64,000 nucleotides of DNA. Origin: Lacrimispora sphenoides JCM 1415. GTDB lineage: Bacteria > Bacillota > Clostridia > Lachnospirales > Lachnospiraceae. The notes beneath the pieces were generated by a model. The model did no database searches. It saw only the letters and a list, made by a program, of their open reading frames with translations, and had not been told where the DNA came from. Made by a program: the position numbers and the translations under genes. Positions 9,435 through 17,354 of the stretch are shown one piece after another. The stretch spans positions 1,240,001-1,304,000 of the forward strand of contig NZ_LT630003.1 in the NCBI RefSeq assembly GCF_900105615.1. Reading direction: 5' to 3'. Position 1 is the stretch's first letter. Each line of letters starts with the position of its first letter.

Positions 9435-11185
9435 ATGAAGATCAGAAGGAAGTTTTTAAAAAGGATACCCTGCTTCGCCTGTACCGATATCTCCTGGATT
9501 TTAAAAAGGAGATCGTCATCGTTCTTTTTATCATGGCTGGAACCATAGCCATCAGTATGTCAGCACCCCTTATGATGGAATATGCCATCAATTCCTGTGT
9601 GGCTAAAAAGGATATGACAGGCCTTTTATGGCTGGGATCTGGTGCAATCGTGCTGTTCCTTTTATTCCTTGCAGGCACCAAGATGCGTATGCGCCTTATG
9701 GCGGACGTATCAAACCGTGTGCTTTTGAATATCAGGGAAGAGCTTTATCAACATATTCAGACCCTTGGTTTTGGCTTTTTTGACAGCCGGCCAACGGGAA
9801 AGATACTTGCAAGAATTATTGGAGATGTGAATGCTTTAAAGGATGTGTTATCAGACAGTGTGACTCAGCTGATACCGGATCTGATTACGGTCGTCTGTGT
9901 GGCTGTCATCATGCTGATAAAGAATTACCGCTTGGCGATGGCGGCACTGCTGACGCTTCCTATATTGGCTGTTGGCATGTTTCTGATTGAGACCACGGTT
10001 CATAGAAGATGGCAGATCTACCGTAAAAAAACATCAAATTTAAATGCTTATGTACATGAAGATTTATCCGGGATCCGGATCATACAGAGCTTTGCGGCAG
10101 AACCAGAGACAAAAGAGGTATTTCATGACCTGGTTAACCAGCATTATAAATCCTTCATGGATGCGGTTATTGTAGCGGATGGCTTCGGCCCTCTGGTTGA
10201 AGTAACCTGGGGACTGGGCGGTTTCCTGCTGTATTTTATAGGAATCCGGATTGTTGGAGTGGAGAATATCGGAATCGGTACATTTCTTGCGTTTTCAACC
10301 TATATCGCTATGTTCTGGAGCCCGATCCGGAATCTGGCTAACTTTTATAATAAACTGACCACCAATATTTCCGCAGCAGAACGTATTTTTGATATCATTG
10401 ATACGGAAGCGGAAATTACTGATCAGGAGGGAGCAGAGATCTTACCGGAAGTTAAGGGTGAGGTGGTCTTTGAGCACGTATCCTTTGCTTATGGAGATGA
10501 GCCGGACCGGCTGATTCTTGATGACGTTAATTTTTCCGTTAAGCCTGGAGAAACCATTGCGTTAGTAGGGCCAACAGGCGCAGGAAAGACCACAATTGTA
10601 AATCTGATCAGCCGTTTTTACGAAACAACTGGCGGAAAGATTTTTGTTGACGGACACGAAATAAAAGAAGTGACCTTAAATAGCTTAAGGAGTCAGATGG
10701 GAATCATGACCCAGGATAATTTCCTGTTCTCCGGAACCATACGGGATAATATCAAATACGGACGTCTGGATGCGTCTGATACCGAGGTGACAGAGGCGGC
10801 CAAAGCAGTCAATGCCCATGAATTTATCATGAAGCTGGAAAACGGATATGATACGGTAATCAGCGAGAGAGGGGCAGGCCTTTCTATCGGACAGAGGCAG
10901 CTTCTGGCGTTTGCAAGAACCATGGTTTCAATGCCTGGGATTTTGATCCTTGATGAGGCTACTTCCAGCATTGACACCCATACTGAGCTTTTGGTACAGC
11001 AGGGAATCGATGCACTTCTGCGGGGCAGGACCTCCTTTGTCATTGCCCACCGCCTTTCTACGATCCGCAAGGCTGACCGTATATTTGTTATTGACCAGGG
11101 AAATATCATGGAGGCCGGAAGCCATGAGGAACTCATGGAACTAAAAGGCGCCTACTACAAACTCTACCAGAGCCAGTTTTCCTAG
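9410..11185 (+). CDS. heterodimeric ABC exporter, catalytic subunit
   Basis: A 591-residue half-transporter with six N-terminal membrane helices and an ATPase domain. Walker A is GPTGAGKTT and Walker B is ILILDEATSSID with the catalytic Glu. Its signature is LSIGQ instead of LSGGQ. That substitution falls in the same composite site as the Asp of the partner's Walker B, so one of the two ATP sites should be degenerate and the other normal. The GAGGAGGAG site for this start lies inside the upstream gene. No regulator gene is adjacent. Confidence 0.92.
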   Translation: MAVNSSRIDEDQKEVFKKDTLLRLYRYLLDFKKEIVIVLFIMAGTIAISMSAPLMMEYAINSCVAKKDMTGLLWLGSGAIVLFLLFLAGTKMRMRLMADVSNRVLLNIREELYQHIQTLGFGFFDSRPTGKILARIIGDVNALKDVLSDSVTQLIPDLITVVCVAVIMLIKNYRLAMAALLTLPILAVGMFLIETTVHRRWQIYRKKTSNLNAYVHEDLSGIRIIQSFAAEPETKEVFHDLVNQHYKSFMDAVIVADGFGPLVEVTWGLGGFLLYFIGIRIVGVENIGIGTFLAFSTYIAMFWSPIRNLANFYNKLTTNISAAERIFDIIDTEAEITDQEGAEILPEVKGEVVFEHVSFAYGDEPDRLILDDVNFSVKPGETIALVGPTGAGKTTIVNLISRFYETTGGKIFVDGHEIKEVTLNSLRSQMGIMTQDNFLFSGTIRDNIKYGRLDASDTEVTEAAKAVNAHEFIMKLENGYDTVISERGAGLSIGQRQLLAFARTMVSMPGILILDEATSSIDTHTELLVQQGIDALLRGRTSFVIAHRLSTIRKADRIFVIDQGNIMEAGSHEELMELKGAYYKLYQSQFS

Positions 11186-11195
11186 GGCGTATCTG

Positions 11196-11302
11196 GAAAC
11201 TGCTTATTGCAAGATGTGCGCATACTTTGTGGGGGATTTGTTCCAATTGAAGGTGTTGCAGTTTCTGTACCAGCTGAATTAGGGGCTAATATACCACAAA
11301 GT
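11196..11302 (+). other. interleaved inverted repeats (pseudoknot-like) in intergenic DNA
   Basis: GAAACTGC (11196) is complementary to GCAGTTTC (11258), and ACTTTGTGG (11224) to CCACAAAGT (11294). The two pairs interleave. The stretch also stays open in one frame from about 11188 to 11382 without a good start codon, so a decayed coding fragment is the alternative. Function unknown. Confidence 0.35.
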
Positions 11303-11357
11303 GGGCGTGCGGATTTAGGCAATGATCTTTCAAAAATACCATGGTTTGGAAAAAGGA

Positions 11358-11386
11358 TTGACCGGACGGTCGAAATGCAATAGAAT
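11358..11386 (+). promoter_or_regulatory. promoter of the patatin-like gene
   Basis: TTGACC (11358-11363), 17-base spacer, TAGAAT (11381-11386), 21 bases before the start codon. It is a near copy of the element at 7277. Confidence 0.6.
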
Positions 11387-11406
11387 AGAAGGCGAGGTGA
11401 TATAAG

Positions 11407-12267
11407 ATGACAGAAGGAGCATTGGTTTTAGAAGGGGGTTCCCTAAGGGGCGTATTTACGGCCGGGGTTTTGGATGTATTTATGGAACAGGGAATTGAGA
11501 TGTCCTATGTGAACGGAGTATCAGCCGGTTCTATGTGCGGCATGAGCTATGTAAGCAAACAGATCGGCCGTACCATTAAAGTGGATTTGGATTACGTCAA
11601 TGATAAACGGTTTTTAAGCTTTCGGAATATGGTAAAAAACCGCTCCATTTTTAATTTTGATTTCCTGTTTGGGGAATTGTGCGATACACTGGTTCCCTTT
11701 GATTATGATACTTTTGAGAAGTCCCAGCAGACCTTTGAGGTGGTTGCCACCCGCTGTAAGACAGGTAAGCCGGAATATTTTGAAAAGAGTTCCTGCGATG
11801 ATTTTATCAGCGCTGTAAAGGCTTCCAGCAGTCTTCCTATTTTATCCAGCATGATCCCGATAAAAGGAAAAAAGTATCTGGATGGAGGCTGCTCCATGTC
11901 CATTGCATATCAGAGAGCCATTGATCTGGGATATGATAAGATCGTTGTGATTCTCACCAGGGAGCACGGATATCGGAAACCTCAGCTTGACAAGTGGACG
12001 AAAAAAGGGTATGAACGCTATTTCGCCCCTCTGCCTGAGCTTATGAAGGTGTTAAATGAGGTCCCGGACCGGTATAACCGGATGCAGGAGGAGATTGACC
12101 GGCTGGAAGAAGAGGGAAGAATCTATGTCATCCGTCCGGATAAGCATGTTACAGTTCAGAGAACTGAAAAAGATAAGCGAAAGCTGGAGGCCCTATACGG
12201 GGATGGGCGGCGTCTGGCGGAAGAACATATGGGGAAGCTGAAAAAGTATTTAGAGATTGAAGAGTGA
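11407..12267 (+). CDS. patatin-like phospholipase
   Basis: A 286-residue patatin-family serine hydrolase that cleaves acyl esters of lipids. It has the oxyanion loop (LEGGSLRGVF), the nucleophile elbow GVSAGS with Ser39, and the catalytic Asp in YLDGGCS. The length fits the bacterial YjjU-like subgroup, which lacks a signal peptide and acts inside the cell. The start follows AGGCGAGGTG. It is probably transcribed alone from the promoter at 11358; the following 137 bases carry a repeated hairpin element rather than a clear terminator. Confidence 0.88.
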   Translation: MTEGALVLEGGSLRGVFTAGVLDVFMEQGIEMSYVNGVSAGSMCGMSYVSKQIGRTIKVDLDYVNDKRFLSFRNMVKNRSIFNFDFLFGELCDTLVPFDYDTFEKSQQTFEVVATRCKTGKPEYFEKSSCDDFISAVKASSSLPILSSMIPIKGKKYLDGGCSMSIAYQRAIDLGYDKIVVILTREHGYRKPQLDKWTKKGYERYFAPLPELMKVLNEVPDRYNRMQEEIDRLEEEGRIYVIRPDKHVTVQRTEKDKRKLEALYGDGRRLAEEHMGKLKKYLEIEE

Positions 12268-12279
12268 GAATGAAAGAGA

Positions 12280-12376
12280 AACACCTTGCAGGCATACCTT
12301 TATGCCCTTGAAAGAAGGGCAGTAAAGTGGGAACACCTTACAGGCATACCTTTATGCCCTGAAATGATGGGCATGA
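12280..12376 (+). repeat. two tandem copies of a hairpin-forming element
   Basis: Copy A (12280-12326) and copy B (12333-12376) share about 47 bases. Each can form GGCATA-CCTT-TATGCC (12291-12306 and 12343-12358) or an alternative hairpin in which the TGCCC strand pairs with a downstream GGGCA (12303-12307 with 12317-12321; 12354-12359 with 12369-12374). The structures are mutually exclusive, as in an attenuator. A third, diverged copy lies at 14809. They sit in the untranslated region ahead of pcrA. Confidence 0.7.
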
Positions 12377-12404
12377 AAGAGGAAAGGAAAGTACGGTATA
12401 ATTT

Positions 12405-14690
12405 ATGAGCATTTATGATACATTGAATCCAATGCAAAAGGAAGCGGTACTCCAAACGGACGGACCGCTTCTTGTGCTGGCAGGAGCCGGGTCCGGTAAG
12501 ACCAGGGTTCTTACACACCGCATTGCCTATTTAATAGAAGAGAAAAGCATCAATCCATGGAATATCCTGGCCATCACTTTTACCAATAAAGCGGCAGGTG
12601 AGATGCGGGAGCGTGTAGACCGTCTGGTGGGCTTTGGTGCGGACAGCATCTGGGTATCCACCTTTCATTCATCCTGTGTGCGCATTCTCAGGCGGCACAT
12701 TGAAAGCCTTGGTTATACGACGAATTTCACCATATATGATTCCGATGACCAGAAAACTCTGATGCGCCATGTGCTAAAGGGTCTTGATATGGATCCCAAG
12801 ATATATAAGGACCGAGCGATGCTTGGATTTATTTCCACGGCAAAGAACGATCTTGTGACGGCCCAGGAATTTGAACTGAATGCCGGCGGTGATTTCAGGC
12901 AGAAAAAAGTGGCGCAGATTTATAAAGAATATCAGAGCCAGCTAAAAAAGAACAATGCCCTGGACTTTGATGATTTAATCATGAAAACCGTGCAGCTGTT
13001 CCAGAACAATCCGGAAATCCTGGATTATTATCAGGAACGTTTTAAATACATTATGGTGGATGAGTATCAGGATACCAATACGGCCCAGTTTAAGCTCATA
13101 AGCCTGCTGGCTGGAAAATACAGAAATCTCTGTGTTGTTGGAGATGACGACCAGTCCATCTATAAATTCCGCGGCGCTAACATTGAAAATATCCTAAACT
13201 TTGAAAAGGCTTATCCGGGAGCAAAGGTGATTAAGCTGGAACAGAACTACCGGTCCAGTCAGAGCATTTTAAATGCAGCCAATGAGGTGATCCGCCATAA
13301 CCGGGGGCGAAAGGATAAAACTTTGTGGACCGCCAATGAGGAAGGTCCTCTGGTACAGTTTAAGCAGTTTGATAACGCTTCGGAAGAGGCAGATGCCATT
13401 GTCCGGGATATTTTAAACAGCGCTTCTGACTACCAGGACTGTGCTGTCCTTTACAGGACCAATGCCCAGTCCCGTCTGATAGAAGAAAAATGCCTTCAAC
13501 ATAATGTTCCGTACCGTATGGTGGGAGGCGTAAATTTCTATCAGAGAAAAGAGATTAAGGATATCCTGTCCTATTTAAAGACCATTGCCAACGCACAGGA
13601 TGATTTAGCCTCTTTAAGAATCATCAATGTGCCCAAGAGGGGGATTGGAGCGACCAGTCTGGGAAAAGTGCAGGCTTTTGCTTCTGAACATGGATTTTCC
13701 ATTTATGATGCTTTTTGCCGTGCAAAGGCTGTGCCGGGACTTGGTAAAACGGCGGAGAAGGTTCTTAAATTTACGGTACAGATCGAGGATTTCCGTGGAA
13801 GGCTTGAAGAAGAAACGTATTCGATCCATGAACTGATCGAAGATGTCCTTGATGAAACCGGATATCAGAAGGAATTAGAGGCTGAAGGTGAAATCGAGTA
13901 CCAGACACGTCTGGAAAATATAGAAGAGTTGATCAATAAGGCGGTCAGCTTTGAAGGGGAGCATGAGCATCCCAACTTAAGTGAGTTTCTGGAAGAGGTA
14001 GCCCTGGTAGCTGATGTGGACCGGATGGATGACTCGGAAAACAGAGTAACACTTATGACTCTTCACAGCGCCAAGGGACTTGAGTTTCCAAGAGTGTATT
14101 TAAGCGGCATGGAAGACGGGCTGTTCCCAAGCATGATGTCCATTTCCTCAGATGATAAGGAAGATGTGGAAGAAGAACGCCGGCTTTGCTATGTGGGAAT
14201 TACCAGAGCTCAGAATTTCCTGATGATGACGGCGGCGAGACAGCGTATGGTCAATGGAGAAACCAGATATTCCAAGGTCAGTCGATTCATAGATGAAATT
14301 CCTGATGTGCTTTTGGATTCAAAAAAGCTGGAACCAAGACTGTCTGCCTCTCGTACGGATTACGATGACAGCGGTCTCCCATGGGGAAAAACGAAGTCAT
14401 CCGGCCGGACGGCGAGTGTCAGCAGTTTTGGACCTGGAAACAACTCATATGCATCAAAAACCGCAACGCCCATATCAACCCCTGGCTTTGGCAAGGCATT
14501 TACCGTAGAAAAATCAGCTTCTTTAAATTATAAAGAAGGGGACCGGGTCAGCCATGTGAAGTTTGGGGAAGGCGAGGTGTTGGAAATCAAGGACGGCGGA
14601 AGGGATTTTGAAGTCACAGTCCAGTTTGATCAGGCCGGCATCAAAAAAATGTTTGCTTCCTTTGCCAAGCTGAAACTTGTACGAGTTTGA
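12405..14690 (+). CDS. pcrA: ATP-dependent DNA helicase PcrA (UvrD/Rep family)
   Basis: A 761-residue superfamily 1A helicase that unwinds DNA 3' to 5' in repair and plasmid replication. Visible motifs in order: motif I GAGSGKTRVL (about 29-38), motif Ia ITFTNKAAGEMRER, motif II MVDEYQDTN, motif III VVGDDDQSIYKFRGA, motif IV EQNYRSSQSIL, motif V TLMTLHSAKGLEF, motif VI ERRLCYVGITRA. The C-terminal 90 residues contain the Tudor-like end (GDRVSHVKFGEGEV) that binds RNA polymerase in PcrA. The ribosome site is GAGGAAAGG. The tandem hairpin repeat just upstream may affect its expression. Confidence 0.95.
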   Translation: MSIYDTLNPMQKEAVLQTDGPLLVLAGAGSGKTRVLTHRIAYLIEEKSINPWNILAITFTNKAAGEMRERVDRLVGFGADSIWVSTFHSSCVRILRRHIESLGYTTNFTIYDSDDQKTLMRHVLKGLDMDPKIYKDRAMLGFISTAKNDLVTAQEFELNAGGDFRQKKVAQIYKEYQSQLKKNNALDFDDLIMKTVQLFQNNPEILDYYQERFKYIMVDEYQDTNTAQFKLISLLAGKYRNLCVVGDDDQSIYKFRGANIENILNFEKAYPGAKVIKLEQNYRSSQSILNAANEVIRHNRGRKDKTLWTANEEGPLVQFKQFDNASEEADAIVRDILNSASDYQDCAVLYRTNAQSRLIEEKCLQHNVPYRMVGGVNFYQRKEIKDILSYLKTIANAQDDLASLRIINVPKRGIGATSLGKVQAFASEHGFSIYDAFCRAKAVPGLGKTAEKVLKFTVQIEDFRGRLEEETYSIHELIEDVLDETGYQKELEAEGEIEYQTRLENIEELINKAVSFEGEHEHPNLSEFLEEVALVADVDRMDDSENRVTLMTLHSAKGLEFPRVYLSGMEDGLFPSMMSISSDDKEDVEEERRLCYVGITRAQNFLMMTAARQRMVNGETRYSKVSRFIDEIPDVLLDSKKLEPRLSASRTDYDDSGLPWGKTKSSGRTASVSSFGPGNNSYASKTATPISTPGFGKAFTVEKSASLNYKEGDRVSHVKFGEGEVLEIKDGGRDFEVTVQFDQAGIKKMFASFAKLKLVRV

Positions 14691-14808
14691 TCTAAAAATA
14701 CATAATTTATTAAAAAAAAGCAAAAATGATAGTAAAAGAATCAATATAATGGTATAATAACTGCGACAGGCAGAGAGACTAAAACTTAGCCGGAAGATAT
14801 GAAGGAAA

Positions 14809-14872
14809 TGCCTTACAGGCATCCCTTTACACCCAATAACGTGTGGTGGGTTCTGCCCTGAACAATGGGCAT
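14809..14872 (+). repeat. third, diverged copy of the hairpin-forming element
   Basis: It shares CCTTACAGGCAT and CCCTTTA with copies A and B and keeps the TGCCC...GGGCA hairpin (about 14854-14871), but has a longer middle. It lies between an AT-rich promoter area (TATAAT-like boxes near 14745-14760) and the ribosome site of the next gene, again a 5' untranslated position. Confidence 0.6.
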
Positions 14873-14906
14873 AAAATAGCAAGGCTCTCAGAAAGGACGT
14901 GGAGTT

Positions 14907-15200
14907 ATGAACAGATTTGATGCAATGAGTAAAGAAGCCATGAGTAAGCTGGAAGATCTTATGAGCTCAAGCAGAGTAAATGAATTGCTTCATAGAAGGG
15001 AACAGGAAGAAAAGAAGAAAAACTGTATCCTCTGGATACTGGCTATCATAGGTGCAGTGGCGGCGGTGGCAGGAATTGCCTATACCGTATACCGTTTCTT
15101 CACACCGGACTATTTAGAAGATTTCGAAGACGATTTTGATGATGATTTCGACGATGACTTCTTTGAAGATGATAAACCGGGCGAAGGTTCTGAAGAGTAG
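14907..15200 (+). CDS. small single-pass membrane protein with acidic tail
   Basis: A 97-residue protein: a charged helix (about 1-37), one hydrophobic segment (about 42-66) and an Asp/Glu-rich C-terminus (DDFDDDFDDDFFEDD). No enzymatic motif is seen and I do not recognise a characterised family. The start has an AAAGGACG site. It sits between pcrA and rlmD, with its own terminator behind it. Confidence 0.75.
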   Translation: MNRFDAMSKEAMSKLEDLMSSSRVNELLHRREQEEKKKNCILWILAIIGAVAAVAGIAYTVYRFFTPDYLEDFEDDFDDDFDDDFFEDDKPGEGSEE

Positions 15201-15220
15201 GATCGGCATTATAAAGAGAG

Positions 15221-15252
15221 AGCGTGCCTCAGATAGTGAGACACGCTTTTTT
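15221..15252 (+). terminator. intrinsic terminator
   Basis: AGCGTG-C-CTCA (15221 onward) pairs with TGAG-A-CACGCT (to 15247), followed by six Ts. Confidence 0.85.
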
Positions 15253-15294
15253 GCTCGATTGGAATTGGAAAAAGTCATATAGCTTGCAGCATTT

Positions 15295-15330
15295 GCCAGA
15301 TGCGGGAATGGAAAAATTCCTGCATCTGGC
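15295..15330 (+). other. strong hairpin in the rlmD leader
   Basis: GCCAGATGC pairs with GCATCTGGC, and an inner GGAAT pairs with ATTCC. There is no T run, so it is not an intrinsic terminator. It ends 41 bases before the rlmD start and may affect mRNA stability or translation. Confidence 0.55.
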
Positions 15331-15371
15331 GGGCCGCCTGCAGAAATAAAGATAGAAGAGGAGCACGCATA

Positions 15372-16727
15372 GTGAAAAAGGGTGAGATATACGAAGGTAC
15401 GATTGGAAGATTTGATTTTCCTGATAAGGGAATCATTGAACTTCCGGAGGGGAAAATTACGGTAAAGCATGCACTTCCCGGCCAGAAGGTCCGGGTTATG
15501 ATAAACAAAAAAAGAGGAGGGCGCTGTGAGGGGCGGATTCTTGAGGTATTGGAGCATTCAAGCCTGGAATCAGCAGAGAATCCATGTCCTCATTTCGGAA
15601 GCTGCGGTGGCTGCGTTTATCAGACAATTCCCTATGGGGAGCAGCTTAAGATCAAAGAGCAGCAGGTTAAGGCCCTTATTGACGGAGTCTGTGAGGATTA
15701 TGAATTTGAAGGGATTCTGCCAAGTCCTGTAGAAGCGGAATACCGGAATAAGATGGAATTTTCCTTTGGTGATGAATATAAGGATGGCCCTCTTGCTTTG
15801 GGAATGCATAAGAGGGGAAGTTTTTATGACGTGGTGACTACTACGGAATGTAAGATTGTCAATCCGGATTTTTGTGACATCCTGAAGGCAGTAAAGGAGT
15901 ATTTCGAACAATTGGGGACCGGTTTTTATAAGAAGATGCAGCATACGGGATACCTGCGTCATCTTTTGGTGCGCCGGGCTGTTAAGACCGGTGAGATTTT
16001 AGTGGCCCTGGTTACTACAACGCAGGAAGAGGTGGATTTGAAGCCACTTACGGATCTGTTGCTGGGGCTTTCTTTAAATGGGAAGATTGTGGGTATTCTC
16101 CATATTTTAAATGATAGTCTGGCAGATGTGGTTAAGAGTGACAGGACAGATATTTTATATGGACAGGATTATTTTTATGAGGAGCTTTTAGGGCTGAAGT
16201 TCAAAATTTCCCCGTTTTCTTTTTTCCAGACCAATTCCCTTGGAGCGGAAGTTTTGTATGAAACGGTCAGAGGATATGTGGGAGAGACCAAGGATAAGGT
16301 GGTCTTTGATTTATATAGCGGAACCGGTACGATTTCTCAGATCATTGCTCCGGTCGCTCAAAAGGTGGTTGGTGTGGAAATCGTTAAAGAGGCGGTGGAA
16401 GCGGCTAGAGAGAATGCAAAGCTGAATGGTCTTGATAATTGTGAATTTATTGACGGGGATGTACTTAAGATTATTGATGAGTTGAAAGATAAGCCGGATT
16501 TAATTATTTTGGATCCGCCGAGAGATGGGATTCATCCTAAGGCGTTGGGGAAGATTATTGATTTTGGCGTGGACAGGATGGTTTATGTTTCTTGTAAGCC
16601 GACTAGCTTGGCTAGGGATTTGGTTGTACTTCAAGAGAGAGGGTATCGGGTGGAGAAGGTTTGTTGTGTGGATATGTTTCCTTCGACGGCGAATTGCGAA
16701 GTTTGTGTCGAATTAAGTCGAAAATAG
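15372..16727 (+). CDS. rlmD: 23S rRNA (uracil-5)-methyltransferase RlmD/RumA family
   Basis: A 451-residue SAM-dependent methyltransferase that makes 5-methyluridine in 23S rRNA. It has an N-terminal TRAM domain (about 1-60), the iron-sulfur cysteines in CPHFGSCGGC, the SAM motif DLYSGTGTIS, DPPRDGIHPKAL, and the catalytic Cys in VYVSCKPTSLARD. I chose the GTG at 15372 because a GAGGAGC site precedes it and the family similarity begins there; an in-frame ATG at 15300 lies inside the hairpin. The protein ends in CEVCVELSRK. Its 3' end is the left boundary of the accessory island, and fragments resembling this end recur at 20678, 23892, 30430 and 34709. Confidence 0.9.
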   Translation: MKKGEIYEGTIGRFDFPDKGIIELPEGKITVKHALPGQKVRVMINKKRGGRCEGRILEVLEHSSLESAENPCPHFGSCGGCVYQTIPYGEQLKIKEQQVKALIDGVCEDYEFEGILPSPVEAEYRNKMEFSFGDEYKDGPLALGMHKRGSFYDVVTTTECKIVNPDFCDILKAVKEYFEQLGTGFYKKMQHTGYLRHLLVRRAVKTGEILVALVTTTQEEVDLKPLTDLLLGLSLNGKIVGILHILNDSLADVVKSDRTDILYGQDYFYEELLGLKFKISPFSFFQTNSLGAEVLYETVRGYVGETKDKVVFDLYSGTGTISQIIAPVAQKVVGVEIVKEAVEAARENAKLNGLDNCEFIDGDVLKIIDELKDKPDLIILDPPRDGIHPKALGKIIDFGVDRMVYVSCKPTSLARDLVVLQERGYRVEKVCCVDMFPSTANCEVCVELSRK

Positions 16728-16748
16728 ATAATAGATAATAGATATTTA

Positions 16749-16780
16749 AGACGTGAGCAGTTATGTTCACGTCTTTATTG
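16749..16780 (+). terminator. intrinsic terminator after rlmD
   Basis: AGACGTGA (16749-16756) pairs with TCACGTCT (16767-16774), followed by a short T-rich tail. Confidence 0.75.
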
Positions 16781-16934
16781 TATCTGTCAGTGTATAATTA
16801 CGAATAATGTTATGGAAAAATAGATATGGAAATAGTATATAATCCTGTAAAATAACAAAAACCATTATTTCCCAGATAAATATTATGATATAATGTGATT
16901 AGTGCTATTAACTACGACAGGAGGAAATAGAAAT

Positions 16935-17270
16935 ATGGCAAAGTATACTGATGATGAGATACGCAGTATGTCAAAAATAACATGTAGAATTGCAGGAGAT
17001 TATTTGGGAATTACTCCGATGGCAGTCAGCATTGGCATGAGAAACAGTCTTTTGCCAATAGGCTTTGCAATACATAATGAAGAACGGGATAGGCGTTATT
17101 CTGAAAGTTGGTCATATCACATTATTCCTGAAAGATTAATTGCTTATAATTATGGAAAGATTAACGAAGTCCAGGTTGTGAATATTGAAAATAATCTGAC
17201 TACAATTATAGAAAAATTTGAAGAAATGAAGCAAGATCTGCTTTTTATATTAAGCGAAAACGCAGAGTAG
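16935..17270 (+). CDS. small protein with HTH-like N-terminus, function unknown
   Basis: A 111-residue protein. Its first 45 residues (ITCRIAGDYLGITPMAVSIG) look like a helix-turn-helix, of the kind seen in excisionases and small phage-type DNA binders; the rest is mixed alpha/beta and unrecognised. The ATG at 16935 has a perfect AGGAGG site 8 bases upstream, which decides against an in-frame ATG at 16902. It is the first gene of the island. The next gene starts 84 bases downstream on the same strand, so they may form a pair. Confidence 0.6.
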   Translation: MAKYTDDEIRSMSKITCRIAGDYLGITPMAVSIGMRNSLLPIGFAIHNEERDRRYSESWSYHIIPERLIAYNYGKINEVQVVNIENNLTTIIEKFEEMKQDLLFILSENAE

Positions 17271-17354
17271 AAGAATTAGAATTGTTCGAATATGCATTTT
17301 CGCTATCACAGTATAAAGATGAAGAGAAAAAGTATGAAGGGAGAAGGAGTTGGC

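Noticed and set aside
12280..12376. CRISPR array
   Set aside because: Only two tandem units of unequal length with almost no spacer, a third copy elsewhere, and no cas genes.
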